From Hydrogenophilus sp. (lineage in GTDB: Bacteria; Pseudomonadota; Gammaproteobacteria; Burkholderiales; Rhodocyclaceae), in contig JAOAEZ010000002.1 of the NCBI GenBank assembly GCA_026416515.1, positions 214,573-278,572 of the forward strand: a DNA stretch of 64,000 bases. The letters run 5' to 3'. The notes beneath the pieces are model-generated. The model saw only the letters and a program-made list of their open reading frames with translations. It did no database searches and was not told the DNA's origin. The position numbers and the translations under genes were made by a program. Shown piece by piece: positions 8,914 to 17,095 of the stretch (positions are counted from its first letter, which is position 1; each line of letters begins with the position of its first letter).

Positions 8914-9575
8914 GAAGAGAAATAGTACCCAACTACAGTGAGGAGAATGGGGAGGGCGGCCAGCGGCGAGGACGGTTGGTAGTGTTTGAGGGAATCGATG
9001 GGGCAGGAAAGTCTACGCAGGTAGAGGCGCTGGCCGATTGGTTGCAGCAGCAGGGAAAAGAGGTGGTGAGAACCCGCGAGCCAGGGGGAACCGAGGTGGG
9101 AGAGCGATTGCGAGAGTTGGTGTTGAGGGTAAATATGAGAGGGGAGACAGAATTGCTGCTGATGTGCGCGGCGCGTTGCGAACATGTGCGCCAGGTGATC
9201 GCGCCGGCTTTGGCGCGAGGAGCGTGGGTGGTGTGCGATCGCTTTGCCGATGCGACTTTCGCGTACCAGGTGCGCGGCCGTGGAGTGGAGGAGGCGTGGT
9301 TTGCAGTTGTCGATGAGTTGGCGCGAGGAGGCGTAACGCCCGATTTGGTTTTCGTCTTCGATTTGCCCCCAAAGATGGCTGCCGAACGGCGCGGCGGTAA
9401 GAGGGGGGATCGGTTCGAGGGGGAAGAGCAGGCATTTTTTGCCCGCGTGCGCGCAGGATATCAAGAGCGAGCAGCAGCCGATCCAGGCCGCTACGTGGTT
9501 TTGGATGCCCGCGCAGGGGTGGACCAGTTGAGCGCGGCAGTCGTGGCTGAGGTGCAGCAACGGGGGTGGTTGTGA
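8910..9575 (+). CDS. tmk: Thymidylate kinase
   Basis: 221 residues. It phosphorylates dTMP to dTDP with ATP. The P-loop is FEGIDGAGKSTQ (about residues 26-37), followed by TREPGGTEVGERLR and, near 112, CDRFADATFAYQ, the DRY-like element. The LID region contains ERRGGKRGDRFEGEE. The GTG at 8910 overlaps the mltG stop (GTGA) and has GGAGG upstream; it gives about 20 residues before the usual family start. The frame stays open further upstream inside mltG, but that part is antisense-like shadow. Confidence 0.96.
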   Translation: MRREIVPNYSEENGEGGQRRGRLVVFEGIDGAGKSTQVEALADWLQQQGKEVVRTREPGGTEVGERLRELVLRVNMRGETELLLMCAARCEHVRQVIAPALARGAWVVCDRFADATFAYQVRGRGVEEAWFAVVDELARGGVTPDLVFVFDLPPKMAAERRGGKRGDRFEGEEQAFFARVRAGYQERAAADPGRYVVLDARAGVDQLSAAVVAEVQQRGWL

Positions 9576-9606
9576 AGGGAAAGCGTCGATAGGGGTCGAA
9601 AAATAG

Positions 9607-10689
9607 ATGAGGTCGAAGAGAAAAGGAGAGGTGACGCCGAAGGTAATGGAGGGGAGAGCAGGGGTTGGATTGCCTTGGTTGGAGGGAGTGGCAGCGCGTT
9701 TTCAGGAGGTGTGGCGCAGCGGCTACGCTCCCCAGGCGATGTTGGTGATAGGAGCGCGAGGGGTGGGGAAAAAACAGTTTGCCGATTGGGTGGCTCGCCG
9801 TTGGGTGTGCCGGCAGGGGTATGAGGGGGGAATAGCTCCGTGCGGGGTGTGCCCTCCATGCCGGTGGAGTGAGGAGGGCCACCCCGATCGGTTTTGGATA
9901 ACCCCCGCCGAGGAGGAGGGTGTGATCTCGATCGAGGCAGTCCGGACCGCAACAGAGCGATTGAGAGTGGCTGCCCACGGGGAACGACGGGCAGTGGTGA
10001 TCGCACCGGCAGAGGGGTTGAGCCGCTACGCCGCCAACGCTTTGCTAAAGGTCTTGGAGGAACCACCCCCGGGGGTACTCTTTGTGTTGGTGAGCGAACA
10101 TTTGGGACGATTGCTCCCTACCGTGGTAAGCCGAGCGCAGCGATGGCGAGTGGGAGTCCCCGATCGAGCGACTGCAGTGAGGTGGTTGAGAGGGGCGTGC
10201 CCCCAGAAGGGTGTCGAGATGGAGGGGGAGAAGATAGAACAGGCATTGGCGTTGGTGGGAGGAGGACCGCTGGCCGCACAAGAGGTTTTGGCAAGGGGAT
10301 GGTTGCCGTGGGTGGAGAGGTTTGTGCGCGACGCTGGAGAACGGGTGTGGAGAGAACCGGTGAGCGTGGCGGTGGAGTGGGGAAAACGAGTGCGGGAGGA
10401 GGAGAACGGGATTTCGTGGAGGGTGCTTTTCGATTGGTTCCAGCGTTGGGTGGCCGATGTGTGTGCGGTGGCGTTGGGGCCCCAGGAGGGAGAGGTGTCC
10501 CTTTTTTTTCCCTACGCTACGGAGCTATTGCGCGCCGCCGCGGGACACCGCCCCATTCAAGAGTGGTTTTCGTTGTGGGAAAGGTGGCGAGCGTGGGCGC
10601 AGTGGCTTTACCATCCACTGAACGGGACTATTCAGGGAGAGGCGTTGTGGTTGGGGTACGCCGGGGTGGAGCAGGAGAGAAAAGGATGA
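9607..10689 (+). CDS. holB: DNA polymerase III delta-prime subunit
   Basis: 360 residues. Delta-prime is the clamp-loader stator. Visible are a Walker-A-like loop GARGVGKK near residue 48, a cysteine cluster (CRQGYEGGIAPCGVCPPC) around 68-84 that matches the zinc module, and the conserved LLKVLEEPPPGVLF and VVSRAQRW (an SRC-like sensor) near 145-178. The start is ATG 9607, with GTG and ATG codons in frame within the next 15 residues that could serve instead. It follows tmk by 31 bases. Confidence 0.95.
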   Translation: MRSKRKGEVTPKVMEGRAGVGLPWLEGVAARFQEVWRSGYAPQAMLVIGARGVGKKQFADWVARRWVCRQGYEGGIAPCGVCPPCRWSEEGHPDRFWITPAEEEGVISIEAVRTATERLRVAAHGERRAVVIAPAEGLSRYAANALLKVLEEPPPGVLFVLVSEHLGRLLPTVVSRAQRWRVGVPDRATAVRWLRGACPQKGVEMEGEKIEQALALVGGGPLAAQEVLARGWLPWVERFVRDAGERVWREPVSVAVEWGKRVREEENGISWRVLFDWFQRWVADVCAVALGPQEGEVSLFFPYATELLRAAAGHRPIQEWFSLWERWRAWAQWLYHPLNGTIQGEALWLGYAGVEQERKG

Positions 10690-10704
10690 GCCAGGGAAGT
10701 CGCT

Positions 10705-11838
10705 TTAGAGAATTTCGAGACCGTCGAGCGAGACACCACCAGGGCGGTCGGTGCGCTGGCTGTGAAGTTTAATGGCAAGACGAAGGTCGTTGGCCGAGTC
10801 GGCAAAACGAAGGGCGTCTTCGTAGCGGATGAGACCGGCTTCATAGAGGTCAAATAACGATTGGTCAAAGGTTTGCATGCCAAGGTCGCGCGAGCGCTTC
10901 ATGATCTCTTTGATTTCGGCGACTTCCCCTTTAAAAATAAGGTCAGTGATCAGCGGGGTGTTGAGAAGAATCTCGACCGCTGCAATCCGCCCTTGACCGC
11001 TGGCACGAGGGATAAGCCGCTGAGAGATGATGGCTTTGAGGTTGAGCGAGAGGTCCATGAGGAGTTGCTGCCGCCGTTCTGCGGGAAAAAAATTGATGAT
11101 GCGGTCTAGCGCTTGATTGGTGTTGTTGGCGTGGAGAGTGGCGAGACAGAGGTGCCCCGTTTCGGCAAAGGCGATCGCATAGTCCATCGTTTCGCGGTCG
11201 CGAATTTCTCCCATCATGATGACGTCAGGGGCTTGCCGAAGGGTGTTTTTGAGCGCAGCTTCCCAGGAGTCGGTGTCGATGCCGAGCTCGCGCTGCGAGA
11301 CGATCGAGTTTTTGTGAGGGTGTACAAATTCAATGGGGTCTTCGATGGTGATAATGTGCCCGCGACTGTTCTCATTGCGCCAGTCGATGAGCGCCGCGAG
11401 CGAGGTCGATTTGCCGCTGCCCGTTCCCCCGACAAAGATGACCAGCCCGCGTTTGGCCATCGCTACTTCTTTCAGAATGGAGGGAAGCTGAAGTTGGTCG
11501 ATGGTGGGGATGGTTTCGGGAATGGTGCGAAAGACCAACGCCGTTCCTCCTTTGCTGAGGTAGGCGTTGACGCGAAACCGACCGATGCCGTTCGGAGCAA
11601 TTGCGAAGTTGCACTCTTTGGTGGCTTCAAATTCGGCGATTTGCCGGTCGTTCATGACCGCACGGGCGATCGCTTGGGTGTGCCCAGCTGTAAGCACTTC
11701 CCGAGTTTGCGGGGTAATCGCGCCGTCGATTTTGATCGCTGGGGGAAATTCAGGAATAATGAAAAGGTCCGAACCGCGCAGTTCGCGCATGCGCCGTAGA
11801 AGGTTAGCGATGAAGGTAAAGGCTTGGTCGCGTTGCAT
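10705..11838 (-). CDS. pilU: Type IV pilus retraction ATPase PilU
   Basis: 377 residues of the PilT/PilU hexameric ATPase family, which drives pilus retraction. Visible are Walker A GGTGSGKST near residue 135, the Asp box ITIEDPIEFVH, Walker B VIMMGEIRDRE near 205, and the His box HLCLATLHANN. The C-terminal block RSRDLGMQTFDQSLFDLYEAG is more like PilU than PilT. The ATG at 11838 has GGAG upstream. It is divergent from yggS across only 47 bases. PilT, usually encoded next to PilU, is not in this window. Convergent with holB, with a 15-base gap. Confidence 0.9.
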   Translation of the reverse strand: MQRDQAFTFIANLLRRMRELRGSDLFIIPEFPPAIKIDGAITPQTREVLTAGHTQAIARAVMNDRQIAEFEATKECNFAIAPNGIGRFRVNAYLSKGGTALVFRTIPETIPTIDQLQLPSILKEVAMAKRGLVIFVGGTGSGKSTSLAALIDWRNENSRGHIITIEDPIEFVHPHKNSIVSQRELGIDTDSWEAALKNTLRQAPDVIMMGEIRDRETMDYAIAFAETGHLCLATLHANNTNQALDRIINFFPAERRQQLLMDLSLNLKAIISQRLIPRASGQGRIAAVEILLNTPLITDLIFKGEVAEIKEIMKRSRDLGMQTFDQSLFDLYEAGLIRYEDALRFADSANDLRLAIKLHSQRTDRPGGVSLDGLEIL

Positions 11839-11868
11839 GGAGAGAGACTCCAGGTTGTTTTCCAGTGA

Positions 11869-11877
11869 TGTTATACT
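11869..11877 (+). promoter_or_regulatory. Extended -10 promoter before yggS
   Basis: TGTTATACT: an extended -10 (TG-N-TATACT, hexamer 11872-11877) without a convincing -35. The expected +1 (11884-11886) coincides with the yggS ATG at 11886, so the message may be leaderless. Confidence 0.55.
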
Positions 11878-11885
11878 TGATAATT

Positions 11886-12611
11886 ATGCAGGAGCTGGGC
11901 GATCTTGAGACCGTCGTAGAGCGGTTGAGGAGGGTGCAGGCAGAGGTGGCCGAGAGAGCGCGGGCAGCAGGACGCGATCCCGCAGGGGTGACGTTGGTGG
12001 CTGTGAGTAAAGGACAGCCGGTGAGCGCCATAGAGGCAGCGTGGAAGGCAGGACAGCGGGTTTTCGGCGAGAGCTACGTGCAGGAGGCAAAAGAGAAACA
12101 GGAGGCATTGGCGGAAAGGGGGGTGAGAGAGGTCGAGTGGCATTTCGTGGGTCCCATCCAACGCAATAAGACCCGCGCGATCGCCGAACGCTTCGATTGG
12201 GTCCATTCGCTGGATCGGGTGGTGGTGGCAAAACGGTTGTCGGAGCAGCGACCAGAGGAGCGCGGGAAGCTGCGGATTTTCGTGGAGGTCAATACGAGCG
12301 GCGAACAATCGAAGCGCGGGGTCCACCCAGAAGAGGTGCTGGGGTTTGTGCGAGAGATCGCCGAGTTGCCGCGGTTGGAGGTGGTGGGATTGATGACTAT
12401 CCCTGAGGAGGGTCCGGAGGAGGTGGTGCGAGCGCGATTCCGGTTGTTGGCAGAGTTGCGCGCGTGGACGGTGCAGGCGGGGTTCGGGTTGTGGGGATTG
12501 TCGATGGGGATGAGCGGCGATTGGCACTGGGCAGTGGCTGAGGGGGCTACCCATGTGCGCATCGGTACAGCGATTTTCGGGGAACGCCCGCGCCAGAGGA
12601 CGAGGGAGTAA
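11886..12611 (+). CDS. yggS: PLP homeostasis protein YggS (YggS/PROSC family)
   Basis: 241 residues, a monomeric alanine-racemase-like TIM-barrel protein that binds PLP and controls its level. Visible are TLVAVSKGQP with the PLP lysine near residue 38, the conserved WHFVGPIQRNKTR near 83, and LSMGMSGDWHWAVAEGATHVRIGTAIFG at the C-terminus in separate blocks. The ATG at 11886 (MQELGDLETV) is preferred over one at 11865, which lies upstream of the -10 box. No Shine-Dalgarno is present; see the leaderless finding. It heads a yggS-proC-yggT row that is common in proteobacteria. Confidence 0.95.
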   Translation: MQELGDLETVVERLRRVQAEVAERARAAGRDPAGVTLVAVSKGQPVSAIEAAWKAGQRVFGESYVQEAKEKQEALAERGVREVEWHFVGPIQRNKTRAIAERFDWVHSLDRVVVAKRLSEQRPEERGKLRIFVEVNTSGEQSKRGVHPEEVLGFVREIAELPRLEVVGLMTIPEEGPEEVVRARFRLLAELRAWTVQAGFGLWGLSMGMSGDWHWAVAEGATHVRIGTAIFGERPRQRTRE

Positions 12612-12805
12612 AGAGGGTCGAGTGCCAACGATAGGAGAGGAGTCGTAGAGGGGTGAGGGGCCTCAAAGAGCGTGGTTCGAAAGGCAGCAGAGGGTTGAGC
12701 GAGGGGGCGGTCGCAAGGTGGCCGGGATGGGAAGGAGCGAGAAGGGGAGAGGGAGTAGGGGAAGGAGAAAGGGAGAGATAACTTATTGTTTCAGGAGCAC
12801 GGACG

Positions 12806-13609
12806 ATGCGAGTGAGTTTTGTAGGGGGGGGAAATATGGCGGAGGCGATCATCGGTGGTTTAGTGGGCCGCCGGGTGGTGGAGGCACGCCGAATCCAGGT
12901 GGTGGAGATCGATGAGGACCGCCGGCGAATGTTGGAACAGCGTTACGGGGTGAAGGCGCTGGCGGTGGTCGACGATGGAGTGCTGGAGAGCGATCTTTTG
13001 GTGGTGGCGGTGAAGCCTCAGGTGGCCGAGGAGGCCCTGAGCCCGTTGGCGGGGCGCGTCGAGCGATTGCCATTGTTGTCGATTATGGCCGGCGTACGGG
13101 TAGCACGAATCCGCGCATTGACGGGAGCGGCAGAGGTGGTGCGGGCGATGCCCAATACGCCAGCGCTGGTGGGAGCAGGAATCACAGGATTGTTCACGCC
13201 AGCGGAGACCCATCTGGGAGCCCGCCAGGTCGCCGAGCAGGTGATGCGGGCCGTGGGGGAGGTGGTTTGGGTGTCTCAGGAAGAGTTGATGGATGCGGTG
13301 ACGGCTGTTTCCGGTTCAGGGCCCGCTTATTTGTTGCTCTTTTTGGAGGCGTTGGTGGAGGGAGGGGTCGCAGTAGGACTCGACCCCGGGACCGCGCGCC
13401 GTTTGGCGGTGGCAACAGCGTTGGGAACTGCAAAGTTGGCCGATGCGAGCGCCGATCCGTTCGACGTGTTGCGCGAACGAGTGACGTCGCGGGGGGGAAC
13501 GACGGAGGCGGCCGTGACCGTTTTGACGGAGCGGGGATGGCGAGAGGCATTGGTGGCCGCCGTCAGCGCCGCCCGAGCACGAGCAAAGGCGCTGGCAGAG
13601 GGGGGGTGA
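12806..13609 (+). CDS. proC: Pyrroline-5-carboxylate reductase
   Basis: 267 residues. It reduces pyrroline-5-carboxylate to proline with NAD(P)H. The Rossmann start is VSFVGGGNMAEAIIGG (residues 3-18), with VVRAMPNTPALVGAG near 115 and the C-terminal VTSRGGTTEAAV block near 230. The ATG at 12806 follows AGGAG. The 194 bases between yggS and proC are purine-rich and hold no gene I can see. It lies 4 bases before yggT. Confidence 0.97.
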   Translation: MRVSFVGGGNMAEAIIGGLVGRRVVEARRIQVVEIDEDRRRMLEQRYGVKALAVVDDGVLESDLLVVAVKPQVAEEALSPLAGRVERLPLLSIMAGVRVARIRALTGAAEVVRAMPNTPALVGAGITGLFTPAETHLGARQVAEQVMRAVGEVVWVSQEELMDAVTAVSGSGPAYLLLFLEALVEGGVAVGLDPGTARRLAVATALGTAKLADASADPFDVLRERVTSRGGTTEAAVTVLTERGWREALVAAVSAARARAKALAEGG

Positions 13610-13613
13610 TGGA

Positions 13614-14201
13614 ATGGGGGCGGCGATATTCGATTTGATCGCGGCAACCGTTTTCAACGGGTGGACAGCGCTTTTTTGGTTGGCTTTTTTGATGCGGTGG
13701 CAGCGAGTGTCATTTTTTGTGCCAGGGGGAGCTTTTATTGCGCAGACCACAGAGTGGGCAGCCGCACCTGTGCGCCGATGGTTGCCCCGTACCCGATTGG
13801 ATTGGAGCGTGACGTTGTGGGCGTGGTGGGTGCAGGGGATATATGTGTTGCTGCGCGCTGTGGTGTTGGGCCATGCAGCGAGTTTGCCTCCAGTGGGGTT
13901 GGCGATCGCTGTGGTGGTGGGCGGTGCTATCGAGGCATTATACGTGCTGGGCCATTTGGTGTTTTGGTTGACGATCGCGTCGGCGCTGTTGTCGTGGGTG
14001 CAGCCGCGCGCTCCTTTGGCTCCCGTCGTCCATGCGCTGGTGGCGCCCTTTTTGCAGCCCATCCAGCGATGGGTGCCGGTGGTGGGAGGGGTCGATTTAA
14101 GCCCAGTGGTGTTGCTGCTGCTGTTGAATTTGCTGGCGATCGTCGGAGGAGAGGTGCGGTTTGCAGTAATGCGGGGAATTCTGGCAGCAACCGCAGGGTG
14201 A
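13614..14201 (+). CDS. yggT: YggT family membrane protein
   Basis: 195 residues with two repeats of the YggT module: hydrophobic segments at about 5-35, 65-90, 95-130 and 160-190. Each repeat has an amphipathic linker with a conserved Pro/Arg pattern (AAPVRRWLP in the first, VAPFLQPIQRWVP in the second). The family sits next to proC or yggS in many proteobacteria and has been tied to osmotic or K+ handling, without a settled function. Start ATG at 13614, 4 bases after the proC stop. Confidence 0.88.
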   Translation: MGAAIFDLIAATVFNGWTALFWLAFLMRWQRVSFFVPGGAFIAQTTEWAAAPVRRWLPRTRLDWSVTLWAWWVQGIYVLLRAVVLGHAASLPPVGLAIAVVVGGAIEALYVLGHLVFWLTIASALLSWVQPRAPLAPVVHALVAPFLQPIQRWVPVVGGVDLSPVVLLLLLNLLAIVGGEVRFAVMRGILAATAG

Positions 14202-14250
14202 GGAGGGGAGAGATGAGTGTGGGAGGAAGGAGGTAGAGGGGAGGAAAAGC

Positions 14251-15300
14251 GTGCCGATGGTCCGTTTGACCGAGTTGGCCCACGGGGGAGGGTGCGGGTG
14301 TAAGATCGCCCCAGGCGTGTTGGAACGATTGCTGCACGGGTTGCCACCCGGAATGGCGCCGCCGGAGCTGTTGGTGGGATTGGAGGGGGCCGATGATGCC
14401 GCGGTGTGGCAGTTGAACGAGCACGAGGCGTTGGTGGCGACCGTCGATTTCTTTTTGCCTGTGGTGGACGATCCGTACGATTTCGGCCGCATCGCCGCAA
14501 CCAACGCGTTGTCCGATGTGTACGCGATGGGGGGACGACCGATATTGGGATTGGCGGTGGTGGGAATGCCGGTCCAACGCTTGCCCGAGCCAGTGATCGC
14601 ACGCGTCTTGGAAGGGGGAGCAGATGTGTGCCGAGCCGCAGGAGTGGCCTTGGCAGGAGGACATTCGATCGATTGCGCCGAGCCTTTCTACGGTTTGGTG
14701 GCATTGGGATTGGTGCATCCAGCACGAGTGGTGCGCAACAGCGGGGCACAGCCGGGGGATCGATTGATTTTGACAAAGCCGCTAGGAATAGGGGTCTTGT
14801 CAGCAGCACTGAAGAAGGGATTATTGACCGGGGGCGAGTATACCGAACTGCTGCTGTGGACGACGTTGTTGAACCGGGTGGGAATGGTGCTGGCAGAAGA
14901 GCCAGGGGTCCATGCGATGACCGATGTGACCGGGTTCGGGTTGGCCGGCCATGCGCTGGAGATGGCCCGCGCCAGTGAGGTGAGAATCCGATTAGAGCGG
15001 GGGTTGCTGCCGCTGCTGCCCGCCGCTGTGCGCTACGCTCGAGCAGGGGTGCAAACGGGGGCTGCTCAGCGCAATTGGGAGAGTTACGGGAGATGGGTCG
15101 ATCTGAGCGCGATTCCAGAGGAGGAGCAGGCGTTTTGGCGGGGAGTAGTGACCGATCCGCAGACGAGCGGAGGATTGCTGGTGGCGTGCGCGCCTGAGGT
15201 GGAACAACAGGTGCTCCATGTGGTGCGGGCAACCCAGGAGTTCGGGGGAGCAGTTGTGGGGGAGGTTCTGCCAGGCCCAGTAGGGGTGACAGTGGAGTGA
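14251..15300 (+). CDS. selD: Selenide, water dikinase (selenophosphate synthetase)
   Basis: 349 residues. It makes selenophosphate from selenide and ATP for selenocysteine or selenouridine. The N-terminal catalytic loop is GGGCGCK with Cys15 and Lys18; the catalytic position is Cys, not selenocysteine. Further on are the Asp/metal site LEGADDAAVW near 50, ATVDFF, AGGHSI near 145, and TDPQTSGGLL near 300. The GTG at 14251 follows GGAGG; ATG 14257 is an alternative. No selA, selB or mnmH is nearby, so the selenium user must be elsewhere. Confidence 0.95.
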   Translation: MPMVRLTELAHGGGCGCKIAPGVLERLLHGLPPGMAPPELLVGLEGADDAAVWQLNEHEALVATVDFFLPVVDDPYDFGRIAATNALSDVYAMGGRPILGLAVVGMPVQRLPEPVIARVLEGGADVCRAAGVALAGGHSIDCAEPFYGLVALGLVHPARVVRNSGAQPGDRLILTKPLGIGVLSAALKKGLLTGGEYTELLLWTTLLNRVGMVLAEEPGVHAMTDVTGFGLAGHALEMARASEVRIRLERGLLPLLPAAVRYARAGVQTGAAQRNWESYGRWVDLSAIPEEEQAFWRGVVTDPQTSGGLLVACAPEVEQQVLHVVRATQEFGGAVVGEVLPGPVGVTVE

Positions 15301-15353
15301 GGAGAGGTTCAAGGAGGGATTGCGTAGGAATCAGAGAGAAGAGGAGAGGAGCG

Positions 15354-16022
15354 ATGGAGCAGTGGGTTGTGATTACAGGGGCTAACCGAGGGATTGGGTT
15401 GGCTTTGACACGCCGTTACGCTGGGCGAGGAGAGCGGGTGATCGCTTTTTGCCGTGCCGCGTCGCCGGAGTTAAAGGAGATCGCCGGCGTGGAGGTAGTG
15501 GAGGGAATGGATGTGGCAGCCGAGGATGCCCCGGAGAGGTTCGCTGGGGCATTGGCGGGCCGAAGGGTTGGGGTGATGGTGCATAACGCCGGAGTGTTCG
15601 CGGAGACGCCGCTGGGGGCGGTGACGGCTGAGACGTTGTTGACGCTTTACCGAGTCAATGCGATGGCACCTTTGTTGTTAACTCAGGCAGCGCTGGCGTC
15701 GTTGCCCCCTGGGAGTAAGGTGGCGTTGGTTACCAGCCGAATGGGATCGATCGAGGATAATGGGTCGGGGGGATATTACGCGTATCGGATGAGTAAAGCG
15801 GCATTGAACGCCGCAGGGAAAAGCTTGGCGATCGATTTGCGCCCGCGAGGGGTGGCGGTGGCGATTTTGCACCCCGGTTTTGTTCGAACGAGAATGGTGG
15901 GGTTTGCCGGCGATATCACGCCTGAGGAGTCGGCAGCGGGGTTGGTGGCTCGAATCGATGCTCTGACGTTAGAGACGAGCGGGAGCTTTTGGCATCAGAA
16001 CGGGAGCGTGCTGCCGTGGTAG
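15354..16022 (+). CDS. Short-chain dehydrogenase/reductase (SDR) family protein
   Basis: 222 residues with a classical SDR fold: nucleotide-binding TGANRGIG (residues 8-15), HNAGV near 80, catalytic Ser in LVTSRMG near 122, and YxxxK as YRMSK near 138-142. It resembles the small proteobacterial SDRs of the C-factor/CsgA type. The ATG at 15354 follows GAGGAG; the frame is open upstream to 15297 without a better start. It ends 28 bases inside the convergent cobD frame. Substrate unknown. Confidence 0.88.
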   Translation: MEQWVVITGANRGIGLALTRRYAGRGERVIAFCRAASPELKEIAGVEVVEGMDVAAEDAPERFAGALAGRRVGVMVHNAGVFAETPLGAVTAETLLTLYRVNAMAPLLLTQAALASLPPGSKVALVTSRMGSIEDNGSGGYYAYRMSKAALNAAGKSLAIDLRPRGVAVAILHPGFVRTRMVGFAGDITPEESAAGLVARIDALTLETSGSFWHQNGSVLPW

Positions 16023-17095
16023 TCCGAGAGGCGGTCGAGAAGGGAGCCTATTTGGCGGGAGGAGGGAAGGCCGATACGCAGGAGATTTGGAGCAGAAAAG
16101 GGGCGTACGAGGATACGCCGGAGGGCAAACCAGCGGGCGAGACGACGAGGTTGAGGGTGAGAGAGAAGAAGAGCATAGGGGAAGAGCCCATCGGAGAGGG
16201 GGAGGTGAGGGAGACACTGCTCGAAGAGTTGTTTGAGGGTCTGATGGGTGGAGGTGAGGCGCTGGTATTGCTCGGCTTGCCAAAGGGTGTCGGTGAGGGC
16301 AAGCCGGGCTGCCCAACGGGCGGGGTGGCTGACCGCCCAAGGGCCTAAGTGAAGGGCGAGACGGCGAAGGAGGGGAGGAGGGGCAAAGCAGAGCGCAAAG
16401 CGAACGCCGGCAAGTCCGAAGAATTTTCCGAGAGAGCGAAAGACGAGGAGACCTTCGGTTTCGGTGGCCCAGCGGGGGAGGGGAGAGGGTGTACGCTGGG
16501 GAAAAGAACGGCTCCATTCGTCGGCGTCGGCAAATGCTTCGTCGATGATCAGGAGCCCACGCCGTCGAAGAAGGAAGGCGTGCCATCGCTGGAGGAGGGA
16601 GAGAGACCAGCGGTGTCCGGTGGGATTGTTAGGGAGCGCGAGGATGAGGGCGTCGGCAGTGGGAAGGGTACGGTCGATCGCTTCCGCGTCAAGGTCTATA
16701 GAGAGAATCTGCCGCCCAGCACGGCACCAGGTGCGCGCGTATTCGGCGTAGGTGGGAGAGGGAATGAGGATACGACGAAGGCGCGGAAAGAGGTAGGGAA
16801 GCGCTCGGAGGCCTGCTTGGGTGCCAGGGAGCGGCAGACCGGGGGCTCCATAGTGCTGAAAGATGATGGCGTGAAGACCGTCTTCTTCTTCGGGGAGACG
16901 ATTCCAGATGGCCGGCGGGGGAGGAGGGAGCGGGTAGGGAAAGGGGGCAACCGCGGTGGAGAGGTCGATCCAGTTTTCCGGAGAACCGCCGTAGCGGGCG
17001 ACGGCAGCAAGGAGGCGCCCGCCGTGGGGGTGGTGAGGGGTGAGGGAAGGGGGAGGGGAGGGTGAGGAGGTTAAGAGCGGGTGAGGAGAATCCAT
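15995..17095 (-). CDS. cobD: Threonine-phosphate decarboxylase-like aminotransferase (CobD/CobC)
   Basis: 366 residues, a fold-type I PLP enzyme of the histidinol-phosphate aminotransferase/CobD group. Visible are HGGRLLAAVARYGG near residue 24 (the family-like start), LPNNPTGH near 165, IIDEAFAD near 195, and the PLP lysine region FRSLGKFFGLAGVR near 230. CobD makes aminopropanol phosphate for cobalamin. The adjacency to cbiB supports CobD over HisC. The start at 17095 overlaps the cbiB stop; its leader is pyrimidine-rich with no Shine-Dalgarno. The first 20 residues are Pro/Ser-rich, so a later start is possible. Confidence 0.82.
   Translation of the reverse strand: MDSPHPLLTSSPSPPPSLTPHHPHGGRLLAAVARYGGSPENWIDLSTAVAPFPYPLPPPPPAIWNRLPEEEDGLHAIIFQHYGAPGLPLPGTQAGLRALPYLFPRLRRILIPSPTYAEYARTWCRAGRQILSIDLDAEAIDRTLPTADALILALPNNPTGHRWSLSLLQRWHAFLLRRRGLLIIDEAFADADEWSRSFPQRTPSPLPRWATETEGLLVFRSLGKFFGLAGVRFALCFAPPPLLRRLALHLGPWAVSHPARWAARLALTDTLWQAEQYQRLTSTHQTLKQLFEQCLPHLPLSDGLFPYALLLSHPQPRRLARWFALRRILVRPFSAPNLLRIGLPSSRQIGSLLDRLSDYHGSTLPF

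Noticed and set aside
13316..15232. 638-codon open frame on the minus strand
   Set aside because: It lies antisense to proC, yggT and selD, all well conserved, and encodes only Pro/Ser/Arg-rich sequence. It is a by-product of GC-rich, G-biased DNA.
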